This document shows, piece after piece, positions 32,301 through 41,170 of a stretch of 64,000 nt of DNA. The stretch covers positions 1,054,456 through 1,118,455 of the forward strand of contig CM030944.1 of NCBI GenBank assembly GCA_018136815.1. The letters are read 5' to 3'. The notes beneath the pieces were generated by a model, which had not been told where the DNA came from, ran no database searches, and saw only the letters and a program-made list of their open reading frames with translations. Made by a program: the position numbers and the translations under genes. Numbering within the stretch: the first letter of the stretch is position 1; each line of letters opens with the position of its first letter. Origin of the DNA: Isochrysis galbana (lineage: Eukaryota; Haptophyta; Isochrysidales; Isochrysidaceae).

Positions 32301-35300
32301 GAGTACATAAAAAGAGAGAACTGAGCGGCCCTTGGCCGGACGCTAGCCTATCAATAGCCTCTACAATGAGGGGTAGAGGGCTATCCTCGACGCGTAGCTT
32401 GGCGTTCGTGTCGCGGTAGTCCACGCAGAATCGAACGGAGCCATCTTTCTTGCTGACCAGGACTACTCGGGAAGCCCAAGCCGAATTTGACTTGCGAATA
32501 ATGCCGGCGGCTTCCATCTTGGCTACCTCCTCTTCTATGATGAGCTCGCCTGCGCGGCCCACTCTAGACGGAGCATGCCGGTGAGGAACAGCACCGGGGT
32601 TGAGTGGCAACTCCACCTCGAGAACATGCGTATGGTTTGGAGCCCCCGGGTGCAACGCGAAAGCTTTGATGCGCCGGGCCAAGAGTTGGCGTACTTCTTC
32701 TCGTTGATCGTCGGAAAGAAGCCGGTCTGGATCGATGGTGGCTGAGTCGAGTAGGGCTCGTTGCTCCTCGCTCAGCGCGGTGACAGGGTCACCATCCCCC
32801 TCGCTTCCACTCGGAGTCCAGCCCCGGTGCAACTTGAAACGCACCTGGAGCGAAGCTATCGGATGCAGAGACGGCAGGGTCAGCGCATCGACTCCGGTGT
32901 GGATGATCGTCACCGCGATGCGATGATCGTCCGTGGGCGTGACCACCGTGGGCATTACGAGAGGAGACGAATCGAGAGCCTCGCGATTTGGTAGGCGGTC
33001 GACCAGCATCGCGCAGTCCGAATGATCTCGGAGAGCTAGCGGAACCCTAACCCAGATGGTTGCGCGGTGGAAGGCAGGAATCGTCACCGCTTGCTCCGTG
33101 TAGAGAAGATATTCGGACGAGGTAGACGCCGGAGCTTTGGCCGCAAACTCGTCGGCAGACTCAAAGAGAGGTGTATAGAGTGGCTGTCTAGCATCAGCAG
33201 CAGCCTCACCCTCCGATCCGGCCGGGATCTCTCGTGTTCCCGTCGACCTCTCCAGAAAGTCGACAGTCAGCGGCTGACCGGGTGACATCGAGATAGCTCC
33301 GACGAAGCCGGCGTCCGCGACTGGGGGCGGCGCCGTGGAAACTCTGACTACACATTCGGAAAGGACTCTTGAAGAGTCTTCTGAATCGCCAGAGGCCGGA
33401 CGGAGGCGGAGGCTTCCTTCCGAGCTCGCGGCGTCGAGAGAAATGGTAGCGGAGTGGGCGGCCAAAAAATCGTTCCCGAGCAGAAGCATCGCGTTTCCTT
33501 CGATGACCGCGAACGAATGACGGAAGAGGCGACCGGACAAGGAGAAGACGAGGCTAGCCCGGCCCCTAGTGATGAGAGGAAGGCCGTCCGGCCCATGTAG
33601 GTTGGGGACGGTAGCGTCCGATACGCGTTCGACGCAAGCGTCTTCAGGTAGTCGATCGAGAAGAGCAGTGGTGATTACTGACGGGCCCGCTCCAGTGTCA
33701 GCCAGGGTGCTGTTCACCGTGAGAGCAACGTCCGGGAGAACGAACCCTTGAGCTGCGCGGTCGCCATCGGCACGGCAGACCACGAGATCGCGGACATAGA
33801 GGCAGTGACGAGGGTAGAGCGGCGGCGGCGTGTCCGCGATAGATTCTACTGGAAGCGAGGTTCCGGCTCCGGTTGACGGGGTGGTTGGATTAGAGGCTGG
33901 CCTGGACGGAGAAGATTCATCGACGTGGGGCACTCGCTCGATAGCGGCGGCTACCGTCTGCGGCACGAATGGTATTGAAGAGTATGGGGATGCCTTTGCT
34001 GAATTAGAGGGGTTAGGCACGCCATCATAGCCTAGCCCTCGACGGTCCGTCGGATGCCGAGGTTGATCCATTTGGCGTGACCATTCCTTCTCCAGGGACT
34101 TCTGCAAGTCTGTCTTCGGAAGCTTCGACAACTCGGAAAAACCAGCCGCACTGAGACCCCTAGCGGCAGCCCCATCGCAACACAGTGCCCGTGGAGTACC
34201 CTCTCCTTCGGCGGCGTCGGAGGGCTTGGTCTCGAGGGTCTGCATGCTCCGGTGTTCTGGCATCTCGGGCGTATCATCTTCTCCCGAGTCCAGCCCAACA
34301 TCCCCGTTTTCAAGTGGCCTTTCGGCTACGACCGAACCGGTCGGTTCGGCCACTCCTTCGTCGCCAGCCGTGAAGGAGGCGCTCGGAGATAGTGCATTGA
34401 TGCCTTGAGAGCCCAGTCGAGACAAGATGGAAGGTTCCGACGGCTCCGCAGCTGCCGCTTGCTCAGCGATTTCTTGGGCGATGGAAGGCGTGACATCCTG
34501 CCACCGATGGACCCCCGAAATTACATCACGATCGAAGACCTGCCACTTGCTGCGGCGCTTCTTCACCGTGTTTGGAGGGCCTGGCGTTGTAGAGCGGTCC
34601 TTCATGGGCCACTCCCACGGCGTGAAGCAGTCCACTTCCGCCACGGTCCCGTCTTGCGATGCGTTGGTTTCCGAGTCCTTCCGATGGAGCAGGCGAGACG
34701 CATCGGCAACGGGGCCCGCGTCTGAGATCACGACAACCGAATCAGACACTAGCGAACCGCTGGGAGGCGTGAGGTGAGGGCTAGAAGCTGCTTCGCCTCT
34801 CCCCTCCATGAAGCGAGCTAGAGCCGTCCTCGGCTCAGCCAGTTCGAAGCCGGTCGAACAAAGCGAGGGGCGTTCTCTCAAGCTGGCAGCTGCTTGGGAA
34901 ATTGCCCAGTCCACCGTGAAGTCGAGCGAACGCGACGCCTTGGCTTCGCGCGCATAACGGCGCAAGACCGGCATCCACTGGGCCGCCATTGCACCGGCAA
35001 TGCCTACATAGGTGCGGCTGCGAAGGGCGCCACGGTGGGGCGACGGCGATAGATCCGCCATCGCGGATAGACGTCCCTCGACAATCTTCGAAGGCTGCAG
35101 GGGCGGGAGTGAAGCCGTCAGGTACAGGCCAGTTGCCTTTTGATGGCCCGTGCCGTGCTGCCACGGCTGCACAAACTGCCGCGGTCGCAACCCCCCGACT
35201 AAGGCAGAGGCTTCCGCGTGCATTCGAGGATTTTCGACGGCAACGAAAGGCGCGTCGGCGCTTGCCATGGCGAGGAAGACTCTAGCGGCGGATTCGAGAG

Positions 35301-36450
35301 CCTGGCGACGTCCCGGTTCCCGATCGAGCCACTGGCAACTCACCGCCGACAAATACGTGCACGGCGGATGCGCGACCACGAGGTCCCAACCGAGGTTTTG
35401 AATGTGAAGAGCATCTCCGCAGAAGTGGGGAATGTAGTCGATCTCCGACGGTCGTAGATCGCACGTCGCGACGTGCGCTCCGGCGAGTAGGAACATCGAA
35501 GACACGACCCCGCTAGCTTCACCGACGACTAGAACGCGGGGTGGAGGAATCCCCTCGGCCGCGTCGAACGTCACGGCGTCGTGGATCGCCGCTAACTCAG
35601 CGCAAAGCTCGTCAAAATGCGTCGGCAGTACGGCAGAGGGTGATGAATGAGTGCTCGCGTGCGGCCGCCGCAAGGCTAGAGCAGCTTCGGCGAGATGGCG
35701 GGGCAAGATGACGGAGGAACCGCTAGCCCGGGCACGGGAGGCGGCTAACATTTGGAGCTCGCGCGTAGGGGCGCGGGCAGTTGCAGTAGACTTGGCGGCC
35801 GAGGAACAACCAACCACGGCGATCCGGTGGATGGCCTCGGCAACGGAATTCAGGGGAAGGAGGTCGTCGCCCTCGAGTTTCGGTGGGCTAGACCTGAAGG
35901 GGGTTGGCTCCGGCGGGCGATCCCTGGAATGGGGATCCTCCGGAGAGCCGAGAGAAAGAGGAGACGCCGGCGTCCATGTGGTGCGCGACGTGGGATCGTA
36001 ATCGACGGCCCCTGCGTCTCCCGAGGCTGGAGTGACCACGGCGTGAGCGCGGAAAGCCGCAGCTCCCTTGGAACCTTCAACTTCATCGACCCCGGAAGCC
36101 GACCCTTCCGGGTTGGGAACCAGGTCAGAAACGAGAACAGGTGCAACTTCGAGACGAGAGAATGAACACGATGACGGAGAAATATAACGAACCGGGGAGA
36201 GAGGTGAAGAGGAGACACTAGTCTCCGCCTCAACAGCACGAGAACCTACGGTAGACAACGACAATTCGTCCGCAGAGCGGCTCCGGCTATGGCCCTTGGG
36301 AGAGAGGTCTCCAGTGGGGTCCCGCCGGGAAAGAGCAGAAACAGGTAAAGCAGCAACAACGTTTTCGGACGCGGCAGCGGCCACGTCGGACCTATCCATA
36401 GAACCTAGAGCAGAAGATGATACCGAGTCGACAGCCCTCGAGGGCTCCAC
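29332..36450 (-). CDS. Pol polyprotein of the LTR element: methyltransferase-like domain, protease, RT, RNase H, integrase, chromodomain
   Basis: The frame has 2,372 residues, about twice a usual Gypsy Pol. In order: Ser/Pro-rich N-terminus; methyltransferase-like domain (about 280-510); linker; aspartic protease (LADTGAGPS, about 915); reverse transcriptase (WASRVVLVSKKDGSVRFCVD, FLPFGIQSGPSYM, catalytic YLDD near 1447); RNase H (VKTDGASKLG, VVDHSALRWL); integrase with an H..H..C..C zinc region (HLGV...CHECT), catalytic core (VVYCDVL, LRTDAGSNL, VERAQQT) and a GPY-like segment (SGPYRVVEA). A chromodomain follows near 2265-2320 (YLVKWRGYSLREATWEP). The domain order and the chromodomain place the element among chromoviruses (Gypsy/Metaviridae). 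The extra N-terminal enzyme-like domain is not a normal part of that family. Confidence 0.9.
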   Translation of the reverse strand: MEPSRAVDSVSSSALGSMDRSDVAAAASENVVAALPVSALSRRDPTGDLSPKGHSRSRSADELSLSTVGSRAVEAETSVSSSPLSPVRYISPSSCSFSRLEVAPVLVSDLVPNPEGSASGVDEVEGSKGAAAFRAHAVVTPASGDAGAVDYDPTSRTTWTPASPLSLGSPEDPHSRDRPPEPTPFRSSPPKLEGDDLLPLNSVAEAIHRIAVVGCSSAAKSTATARAPTRELQMLAASRARASGSSVILPRHLAEAALALRRPHASTHSSPSAVLPTHFDELCAELAAIHDAVTFDAAEGIPPPRVLVVGEASGVVSSMFLLAGAHVATCDLRPSEIDYIPHFCGDALHIQNLGWDLVVAHPPCTYLSAVSCQWLDREPGRRQALESAARVFLAMASADAPFVAVENPRMHAEASALVGGLRPRQFVQPWQHGTGHQKATGLYLTASLPPLQPSKIVEGRLSAMADLSPSPHRGALRSRTYVGIAGAMAAQWMPVLRRYAREAKASRSLDFTVDWAISQAAASLRERPSLCSTGFELAEPRTALARFMEGRGEAASSPHLTPPSGSLVSDSVVVISDAGPVADASRLLHRKDSETNASQDGTVAEVDCFTPWEWPMKDRSTTPGPPNTVKKRRSKWQVFDRDVISGVHRWQDVTPSIAQEIAEQAAAAEPSEPSILSRLGSQGINALSPSASFTAGDEGVAEPTGSVVAERPLENGDVGLDSGEDDTPEMPEHRSMQTLETKPSDAAEGEGTPRALCCDGAAARGLSAAGFSELSKLPKTDLQKSLEKEWSRQMDQPRHPTDRRGLGYDGVPNPSNSAKASPYSSIPFVPQTVAAAIERVPHVDESSPSRPASNPTTPSTGAGTSLPVESIADTPPPLYPRHCLYVRDLVVCRADGDRAAQGFVLPDVALTVNSTLADTGAGPSVITTALLDRLPEDACVERVSDATVPNLHGPDGLPLITRGRASLVFSLSGRLFRHSFAVIEGNAMLLLGNDFLAAHSATISLDAASSEGSLRLRPASGDSEDSSRVLSECVVRVSTAPPPVADAGFVGAISMSPGQPLTVDFLERSTGTREIPAGSEGEAAADARQPLYTPLFESADEFAAKAPASTSSEYLLYTEQAVTIPAFHRATIWVRVPLALRDHSDCAMLVDRLPNREALDSSPLVMPTVVTPTDDHRIAVTIIHTGVDALTLPSLHPIASLQVRFKLHRGWTPSGSEGDGDPVTALSEEQRALLDSATIDPDRLLSDDQREEVRQLLARRIKAFALHPGAPNHTHVLEVELPLNPGAVPHRHAPSRVGRAGELIIEEEVAKMEAAGIIRKSNSAWASRVVLVSKKDGSVRFCVDYRDTNAKLRVEDSPLPLIVEAIDRLASGQGPLSSLFLCTLDLASGFWGIPIKESHKHITAFTTHRGKYEFNFLPFGIQSGPSYMCRLMDIVLGALAWEICMPYLDDVGIWSTGVGPSEEARAQASFEQMLHRLDLVLERLEWAGLTCKMSKCVFFATSTEYLGHVVSREGLKMDPKKVAAVADIDPSSINSLEAVRSFLGLCSYYRRFIRQFAAKAAPLTALTRKGCDVAKESQSEECRRAIQELKAAITSEPVLTPPRDDRPFIVKTDGASKLGIAGILSQLGDDNRERVVGYYARSLTSAERHWTVTEIELLAALESIRNWRPYLWGRRFKLVVDHSALRWLHTMKDQVAGGPASRLTRWALKLAEYRFDVEHKPGAVHQDADGLSRLASLEPEHEDEPLAGPAPLAVREPGLESLAEHERSHPVAAITRSVATARGLQALDRSRRRASDSGPAIQSSYLAPGTPTSEEMRAALAEDPFVEPLLGSRETVNHEPSGQGSPPQAAASGPIAEDDSCSSPVAPAPAPAQQSKMFRRFVVHDGLVYYRTVLDSTDPNSLVLYIPPSLRSRYLFAYHDRSGHLGVSRMSGLLRTRVYWPGMSSDVASYVRECHECTLAKPLPRALASPSGLSVGTYPFDVVYCDVLALAPTHNFVPGVSGYDKLVVFIDSLTRWIEAEPSNGDPSSEVALDMFIRLIVTRYGVPRQLRTDAGSNLCSVLVSRILELTGTDLSSTEPYRHEGVGFVERAQQTLIRLMRASNEGGGHWVDHLPFLLLSLRASSGRVTSRSPASLIFGRELRLPAQLSDPKSVSPTALEAASADVRSYASRLNASLRLSWSSALEATLAAQAESVRDATIKSQRPARFEPGDRVCMRLPGHANKLQFIYSGPYRVVEALSDTRYRLRDLENRLVKEEVHISNLRPYHTFVDEEPLAVDEYIVEKLLDRRSRGESTEYLVKWRGYSLREATWEPRSELLRRCSDLLDDYDRSVEETCPEDVESPEATSSSARDTPLPLVLDAPSSRTRSRLHSR
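34900..35620 (-). other. Phage-type C5-cytosine methyltransferase-like domain inside Pol
   Basis: Within the Pol frame (about residues 280-515) the C5-cytosine methyltransferase motifs appear in order. RVLVVGEASGVVSS is the SAM-binding motif I, followed by the acidic turn TCDLRPSE. DLVVAHPPCTYLS is motif IV with the catalytic PPC cysteine. FVAVENPRMH is motif VI, with ENP in place of ENV. HGTGHQKATGLYLT is motif VIII-like. RSRTYVGIAGAMAAQW is motif X. The wording AHPPCTYL together with the R-[ST]-x-T-x-x-GIA-x-AMA-x-QW ending is, to my knowledge, typical of phage-encoded cytosine methyltransferases rather than eukaryotic DNMT1/3/5. Activity cannot be judged from sequence. Confidence 0.75.
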
Positions 36451-36986
36451 AACTGATTGTTTACGAAACGAAGAGACCGAAGACGCGTCGAATCCACCTA
36501 GCCCACCCCTTGGGCAGGGCCGTCGGGGGGTGAATCCAGGGATGAAGATGCGTCGAAAGACCTAGGCGAATTAGAAGAAACCGAAGACAGCATAGTATCC
36601 GTAGAAATAGATTCCAAGAGGGGCAGCGAGCGAGAATCGGCCCCTAACATCCTAATAGCGTGCGGAGTAATAGAAGAACTTGTAGACGTACACGAATTTC
36701 GGAGAGTCGGGTCGCGACTATCTCCGGGGCAAACCTGTTTCCAGGAGCCCGGGTCAAGTGTCGACTCCGGCTTCCGAGATAGCCGTTCGGCGGGGGCTTC
36801 AGCCGGCGAGGCGGCTCCCACCGTCGAGGACTGAATAGAGCTAGAGACAGGGGGAGAATCGCCGCGTCGACAGCTCTTCTCCCCAAGCGGCGTAGGGATC
36901 GGATCGGGATGGTGGTGGTGGCGTTCAGGCCCACCGCCCGCGATGTTCTCCGCCAGGGTTTGAAGGACGGGGACCCCGCCGGACCC

Positions 36987-39869
36987 CTACTGAGGCTTAA
37001 CCCGGACCATCGAGCGAAGAAGCTTATGAATGTGCTCGTCCGATCCGCACTCTCCGCAGCCAGCCTCACACAGAAAGCGGATATATGGCTGACAGATGAC
37101 GGGGTTGTGAGCACCGTCTCCCGTGCCATATTTCCAGGCTTCGCTGGATGGAGTGCCAGGAGGAGCGTGAGGTCGGAAAGCGCAGAAGGCACAGCCGTTT
37201 TCGTTCGTCCATTCGGTGATTCCCCTATTGATATCGTCCGTCCGTGGAGTTTCCATTGAATTATCGGCCGGTCGGCACTTTGCTAGCGCCGCCGAGACCC
37301 TTGGGTGCTTGGCATAGCCTGCTACGGCCCAGAAGCGGGCTCGGGCCCGATTCCAAAGCTCGGGCGTCCACCGGGATACGCCCAGGTCAGGCGGTAGCCC
37401 TTGGCCGTTCGCCGGCGGATCGCAGCGACGGCTGGGCGGCCGAGACGAGCCTCCCTTTCGACCGGGTGGATCGGTTAGTATAGCCGGCAACGGTGAGTTG
37501 GAGTGGTAACTTGCCGGCGGTGCAGCAGCCCGATAATCAGGCTTCGAAGCAGGCGAGTGTCCCTGTCCGCGAAGAGCTTCCGCCACGGTAGCTTGGACGG
37601 CCGCCTGCACGGCGGCAACCATGTCCGTGGTCGAAGCGGTCTTCTGGGACGAGGAAGTCTCGTTCTTTGCCTCGCCTGAGGCTTTAGTGCGTACGCTAGC
37701 CACGGTTTGCTTCGTCGAGGGCCGGGATTGATGACGCTTCACCCGAGCCTGCTCGTAAGGGCTGAGGTACCGTTGGCAGAGGTTGACGCACGAGAGCGCC
37801 GACCGACCTAGCTCGTGGTTCTCTACGCGGAAACGAGTCTCCGCGAGCACCTCCGCAAATTTAATAGCATTATCGACGCCGCGCTGAGGATCAACCTTAT
37901 CGTTCCGGATGATTTCTTCGAACCTCTGGTTGATCTCATGGGCCATGTTTGGATGATCCCACACGTTGGTGGAGTCAACCGCGGAATCGCCAAGCTTGCG
38001 GATGTAGGCGCGAACCAAATTCTTGCTGAGCTCACATAGATCAGCGCCAGCCTCGCGCTCCCTCATGCGGTCCCACTCCATCGACGCCGAGTCTTTCGCG
38101 AAACCATCGGCCCCGTTTGCGAAGGTCCCGTCGCATTTGCGAAGAAGGACGTCAGCAGCGAGGACAGGATTGAGAGCGAGGGCGCGGTCCTCCACTAGAT
38201 CGAGGAGGAAGGCGAAGATGCGAGAATTGCCGCTGGAATTGGCTCCGGCTGCCGCGAGGAGGGAGGTAAATATTTCGCGATGATCGCAGCCGAGCGCTAG
38301 TGCCCGCTCCAACGGCTTGATGAGAGTTAGCCGAAATTCGTTCCAGGCTGTCGCCGCGGTTTGAACGTTATCGGAAGCGAGGGCCTTTGGGAAGCGGAGC
38401 TCCGAAAGCTCTTTGCCCATCCTGACCTGATGGTGAAGGGTTTGCTCGGCTGAGAAGCGGCTACGCACCCATTTGAGCAAGTGGTCCTCCTCCATGAAAA
38501 TTCGGCAATGCCAAACGTTGCCCGCCAGGGAGAGGTTGCTCTTCAAAATGGTGTGGATGAGCTCGTGCTCGTCGGAGTCGCGGTAAAGGGCGGCCAGATC
38601 GCGTGAAGGCAGGGCGAGGAGATTTTTCCACTCGCTTACAACTGCCTCTCGCTCATCCATCCCCACCGCGAGGCAGGGGTCACGAGGGTGGCGAAGTGGC
38701 ACCATCGGGGTCGGGCCCCGGTAAGGGCTTTGGTCCTGGCGGCGGGATTCCGATTTAGAGGTCGGGTACGCCGACCGTGGAACCCTAGAAGCCGGAGAGC
38801 TGTGGCCCTTTGGGTCTAGAGCAGGAGGCTCGCCCATGGGTGGTTCCCTCTGAACCGGCCTAGCAGAATCCGCAGCCGCCTCGGTCCGATCCATCGACGG
38901 ACTTGAAGCGGGCTCTTGGCGGGCTTGGAGTAGCTGAGTCAGGGCTTTGAACCCTGCTTCAACTTGATCCCGGAGAAGCCCCTCACTCGCCTCTGCCGCG
39001 GCAAGGGATGAGTGTAGGCGCTCCACAGCCCCTTTTAGGGTGTTGGTCTCCGCCTGAAGCCTTGCCATTTCCGCATCCTGACGCGCCGCGGCCGTCTCGA
39101 TCGGGGTGATCTCTTGATCAAGGACCCCTTTTGATGACGGCGGGGCATAGTCCCGGTAGGCGGGGCTTCGGAAGCTGATCACCTCAGCTTCACCCACCTC
39201 AGACTCATCATCTCGAAGGTGAGGAGGCGGGTCAAATTGAATCAGAGGGAGGGGACCCTCCTCCACCTCATGGGCCAACTCAGCGACGCTGAAGTTGGCT
39301 TCATGCGGGAGAGGGTCATGCTCCACCATGGCCCGCTGTGATTGCACCCGGTGGGTGCCGAGGGCAGCGGACCAAGACTCGCCATCCGCCACGAGCTGAT
39401 CGGAGCCAGTCGTGGAGATAGCAGCCGGAGTGATGGGTGCCACTGGTGCAGCCTCAGAGGCCGTGGGATCACTCGGACATCCAACGGGAACAGAAGCTGC
39501 AGCGGGCAGAGAAGGTTCCCTGAGAGGTTCCTCCTCTGCGGCCGAGGACGCGAGCTTAGATTTCGTGCTTGTCGAGTCGAGCGCTACCGGAGGGCTCTGA
39601 GCCACTCCGTCGCGAGCGGCACCGGCGGCTAGCGCGGCGCTTTGTCCCTCCTCCCCACCGGGAGTCGGGTGAATGAAATTCTGGACTGGGTCGGGCAACC
39701 CCATTCGGGTGTATGGACAGGGAACGAACGGCGAACGAAGGACTGTGGGGCGGCGAGGCGCTCCTAGCGGCCCTAGTGTGTTGGGTTTTAAGAGATTGTT
39801 AGACCTACAAAGAACTCTTCCCTCAGGGAGGGAGCCTAGGCTGCTAGAGTGCAGCGACGCAGCGAACAA
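36987..39869 (-). CDS. Gag-like polyprotein of the LTR element
   Basis: The frame has 960 residues. The N-terminal 100 residues are encoded inside the LTR. An acidic/Pro-rich region and a coiled coil (about residues 265-320) follow. Next is a helical capsid-like region of about 300 residues containing EREAVVSEWKNLLALPSRDL and LLKWVRSRFSAEQTLHHQVR, in the style of Gypsy retrotransposon Gag. After an Ala-rich linker, the C-terminus is Cys/His-bearing (CAFCAF..., CEAGCGECGSDEHIHKLL). The assignment rests on position between LTR and pol and on this layout, not on a recognised close homologue. Confidence 0.75.
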   Translation of the reverse strand: MFAASLHSSSLGSLPEGRVLCRSNNLLKPNTLGPLGAPRRPTVLRSPFVPCPYTRMGLPDPVQNFIHPTPGGEEGQSAALAAGAARDGVAQSPPVALDSTSTKSKLASSAAEEEPLREPSLPAAASVPVGCPSDPTASEAAPVAPITPAAISTTGSDQLVADGESWSAALGTHRVQSQRAMVEHDPLPHEANFSVAELAHEVEEGPLPLIQFDPPPHLRDDESEVGEAEVISFRSPAYRDYAPPSSKGVLDQEITPIETAAARQDAEMARLQAETNTLKGAVERLHSSLAAAEASEGLLRDQVEAGFKALTQLLQARQEPASSPSMDRTEAAADSARPVQREPPMGEPPALDPKGHSSPASRVPRSAYPTSKSESRRQDQSPYRGPTPMVPLRHPRDPCLAVGMDEREAVVSEWKNLLALPSRDLAALYRDSDEHELIHTILKSNLSLAGNVWHCRIFMEEDHLLKWVRSRFSAEQTLHHQVRMGKELSELRFPKALASDNVQTAATAWNEFRLTLIKPLERALALGCDHREIFTSLLAAAGANSSGNSRIFAFLLDLVEDRALALNPVLAADVLLRKCDGTFANGADGFAKDSASMEWDRMREREAGADLCELSKNLVRAYIRKLGDSAVDSTNVWDHPNMAHEINQRFEEIIRNDKVDPQRGVDNAIKFAEVLAETRFRVENHELGRSALSCVNLCQRYLSPYEQARVKRHQSRPSTKQTVASVRTKASGEAKNETSSSQKTASTTDMVAAVQAAVQATVAEALRGQGHSPASKPDYRAAAPPASYHSNSPLPAILTDPPGRKGGSSRPPSRRCDPPANGQGLPPDLGVSRWTPELWNRARARFWAVAGYAKHPRVSAALAKCRPADNSMETPRTDDINRGITEWTNENGCAFCAFRPHAPPGTPSSEAWKYGTGDGAHNPVICQPYIRFLCEAGCGECGSDEHIHKLLRSMVRVKPQ

Positions 39870-40891
39870 CGACGGACAAAGAGCCTGAGAACAACAGGAT
39901 ACACCGACTCACGAACACACCGGAATCATTCACCCAAACAAAGCAAATTATCAAGCAACCGCGACCCCAAATCACCGATAACTCAAACACGTCGCGAGAG
40001 ACGGAGAGAGAGAGCGAGAGAGAGAGAGACTCCGCAGCGACGGCCGGAGCGTGTCTCCGTTGTAACTTCCCACGTAGCGGAGAGTCCGAAGGGGAGCGTC
40101 ATGTCGCGCGACCACGGCGATCACTTTGGATACAGATCGCAACGAGATGTCTTCACGACCGAATAAATCTTGCCGTTGAGCGTGAACCTTCTAGACGCTT
40201 CTAACAAACAACCCTGAGTAGCAACCAAGGGGAAGAAACACCAAAGGGGCCAAGGCTTGCATGTAGCTTGCATCAAGGGGAAAGATTCCCTCACCTAGGA
40301 AGCGAACCTACACCGGTCTCCAAGGGGAGATGGCAAATTAAATCTCAAATCTCGAGCGGATAGAGCAACCGACTCGCTCGCCAAACACCTTGACCGAGAA
40401 GAAAGAAGCAAGGACCTACAAGCCAAGGGTAGCGGACCTAGGGAATGTGAGAGGAAGTTTCCGAACGCCAACGCGAACGCCAAACGCGGGAAGGCAACGA
40501 AACCCTAACCAGGCCAAGCAGAACCTATGAAGAACAGGCCTGGACGACAACGAAAGTCAGCAGGTCCCAAGAAAGAACCGGAACCCAACAAGAAACGACA
40601 AGCCTTGCAAGAAGCTAAACAAGCCTTCACAAGGTAACCTGAGAGCCTGAGACAAGCGCGCAGCGAGTGACAGGCGACCTGGCTCCTTTGGGTCAAGATT
40701 ACCCGAAAGGAGGAAACCTGGAATCTAGACCTGACAAACAGGCTAGAAGGAACGAAACGAGAACTCGAATTCTAGATCGCTAGGGACGAACCCTACCAAC
40801 CTAGGTATGCCTGAGCTTCACCGTGTGGCCGCACGGCGAAGGACCTGGAAACAAGAGCCTGGAAATCGCATCATCTAGGATGAATGCGACA
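39570..40891 (-). repeat. 5' LTR of the chromovirus-type element
   Basis: This is the 1,322-bp copy at the element's 5' side (higher coordinates). It matches 27,623-28,944 at a constant offset of 11,947 bases. It includes a GA-rich segment near 40,007-40,029 and, unusually, the first 300 bases of the gag reading frame. The right neighbour is the target duplication cctcc. Confidence 0.9.
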
Positions 40892-40896
40892 CCTCC

Positions 40897-41170
40897 ATGG
40901 GCCGGACAAGGCGGGGGAGTCACTCACCGACGCCATGGATTTTCGTGGGGTAGAGGGGGTTCGCGGGGGGGGGGGGGGGCAGGTAAGGGGGGGCCCTGGG
41001 GAATCCTTGGACACCCAGGAGGGATGGAAAATAGTTGTTAAAAAGCGTGAGTGACCGGCCTACATTCTCTCTCTCTCCCACTAGCTCGCTAGCTAGCCTC
41101 GTCTCTACTCTCCGACGCCACGCGTTGCAATCCTCTGAACCTCAATCTACCTCTCCGCTCGAAGCGCTCG
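40897..41170. other. Spacer and possible leader of the gag-like fragment
   Basis: A GC-rich spacer with a G-run (40,963-40,980), then CT-rich sequence leading to the frame at 41,171. No separate feature is recognised. Confidence 0.35.

Larger units (their letters stand above)
27618..40896 (-). mobile_element. Young, apparently whole Gypsy LTR retrotransposon (chromovirus type) with a methyltransferase-like domain
   Basis: The element itself spans 27,623-40,891 (13.3 kb) and is read on the minus strand. Two direct 1,322-bp LTRs bound it, each starting TGTCGCATTC and ending GACTCGACA in the element's own orientation. The flanking five bases cctcc are identical on both sides (27,618-27,622 and 40,892-40,896), a 5-bp target duplication. 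A purine-rich tract (gtcggggg) lies just inside the 3' LTR. Gag and pol are long separate open frames. The LTRs agree at every point compared, so insertion was recent. The element looks whole. Its size is well above a usual chromovirus (5-7 kb), because of a long Pol N-terminal extension and long LTRs. Confidence 0.9.
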
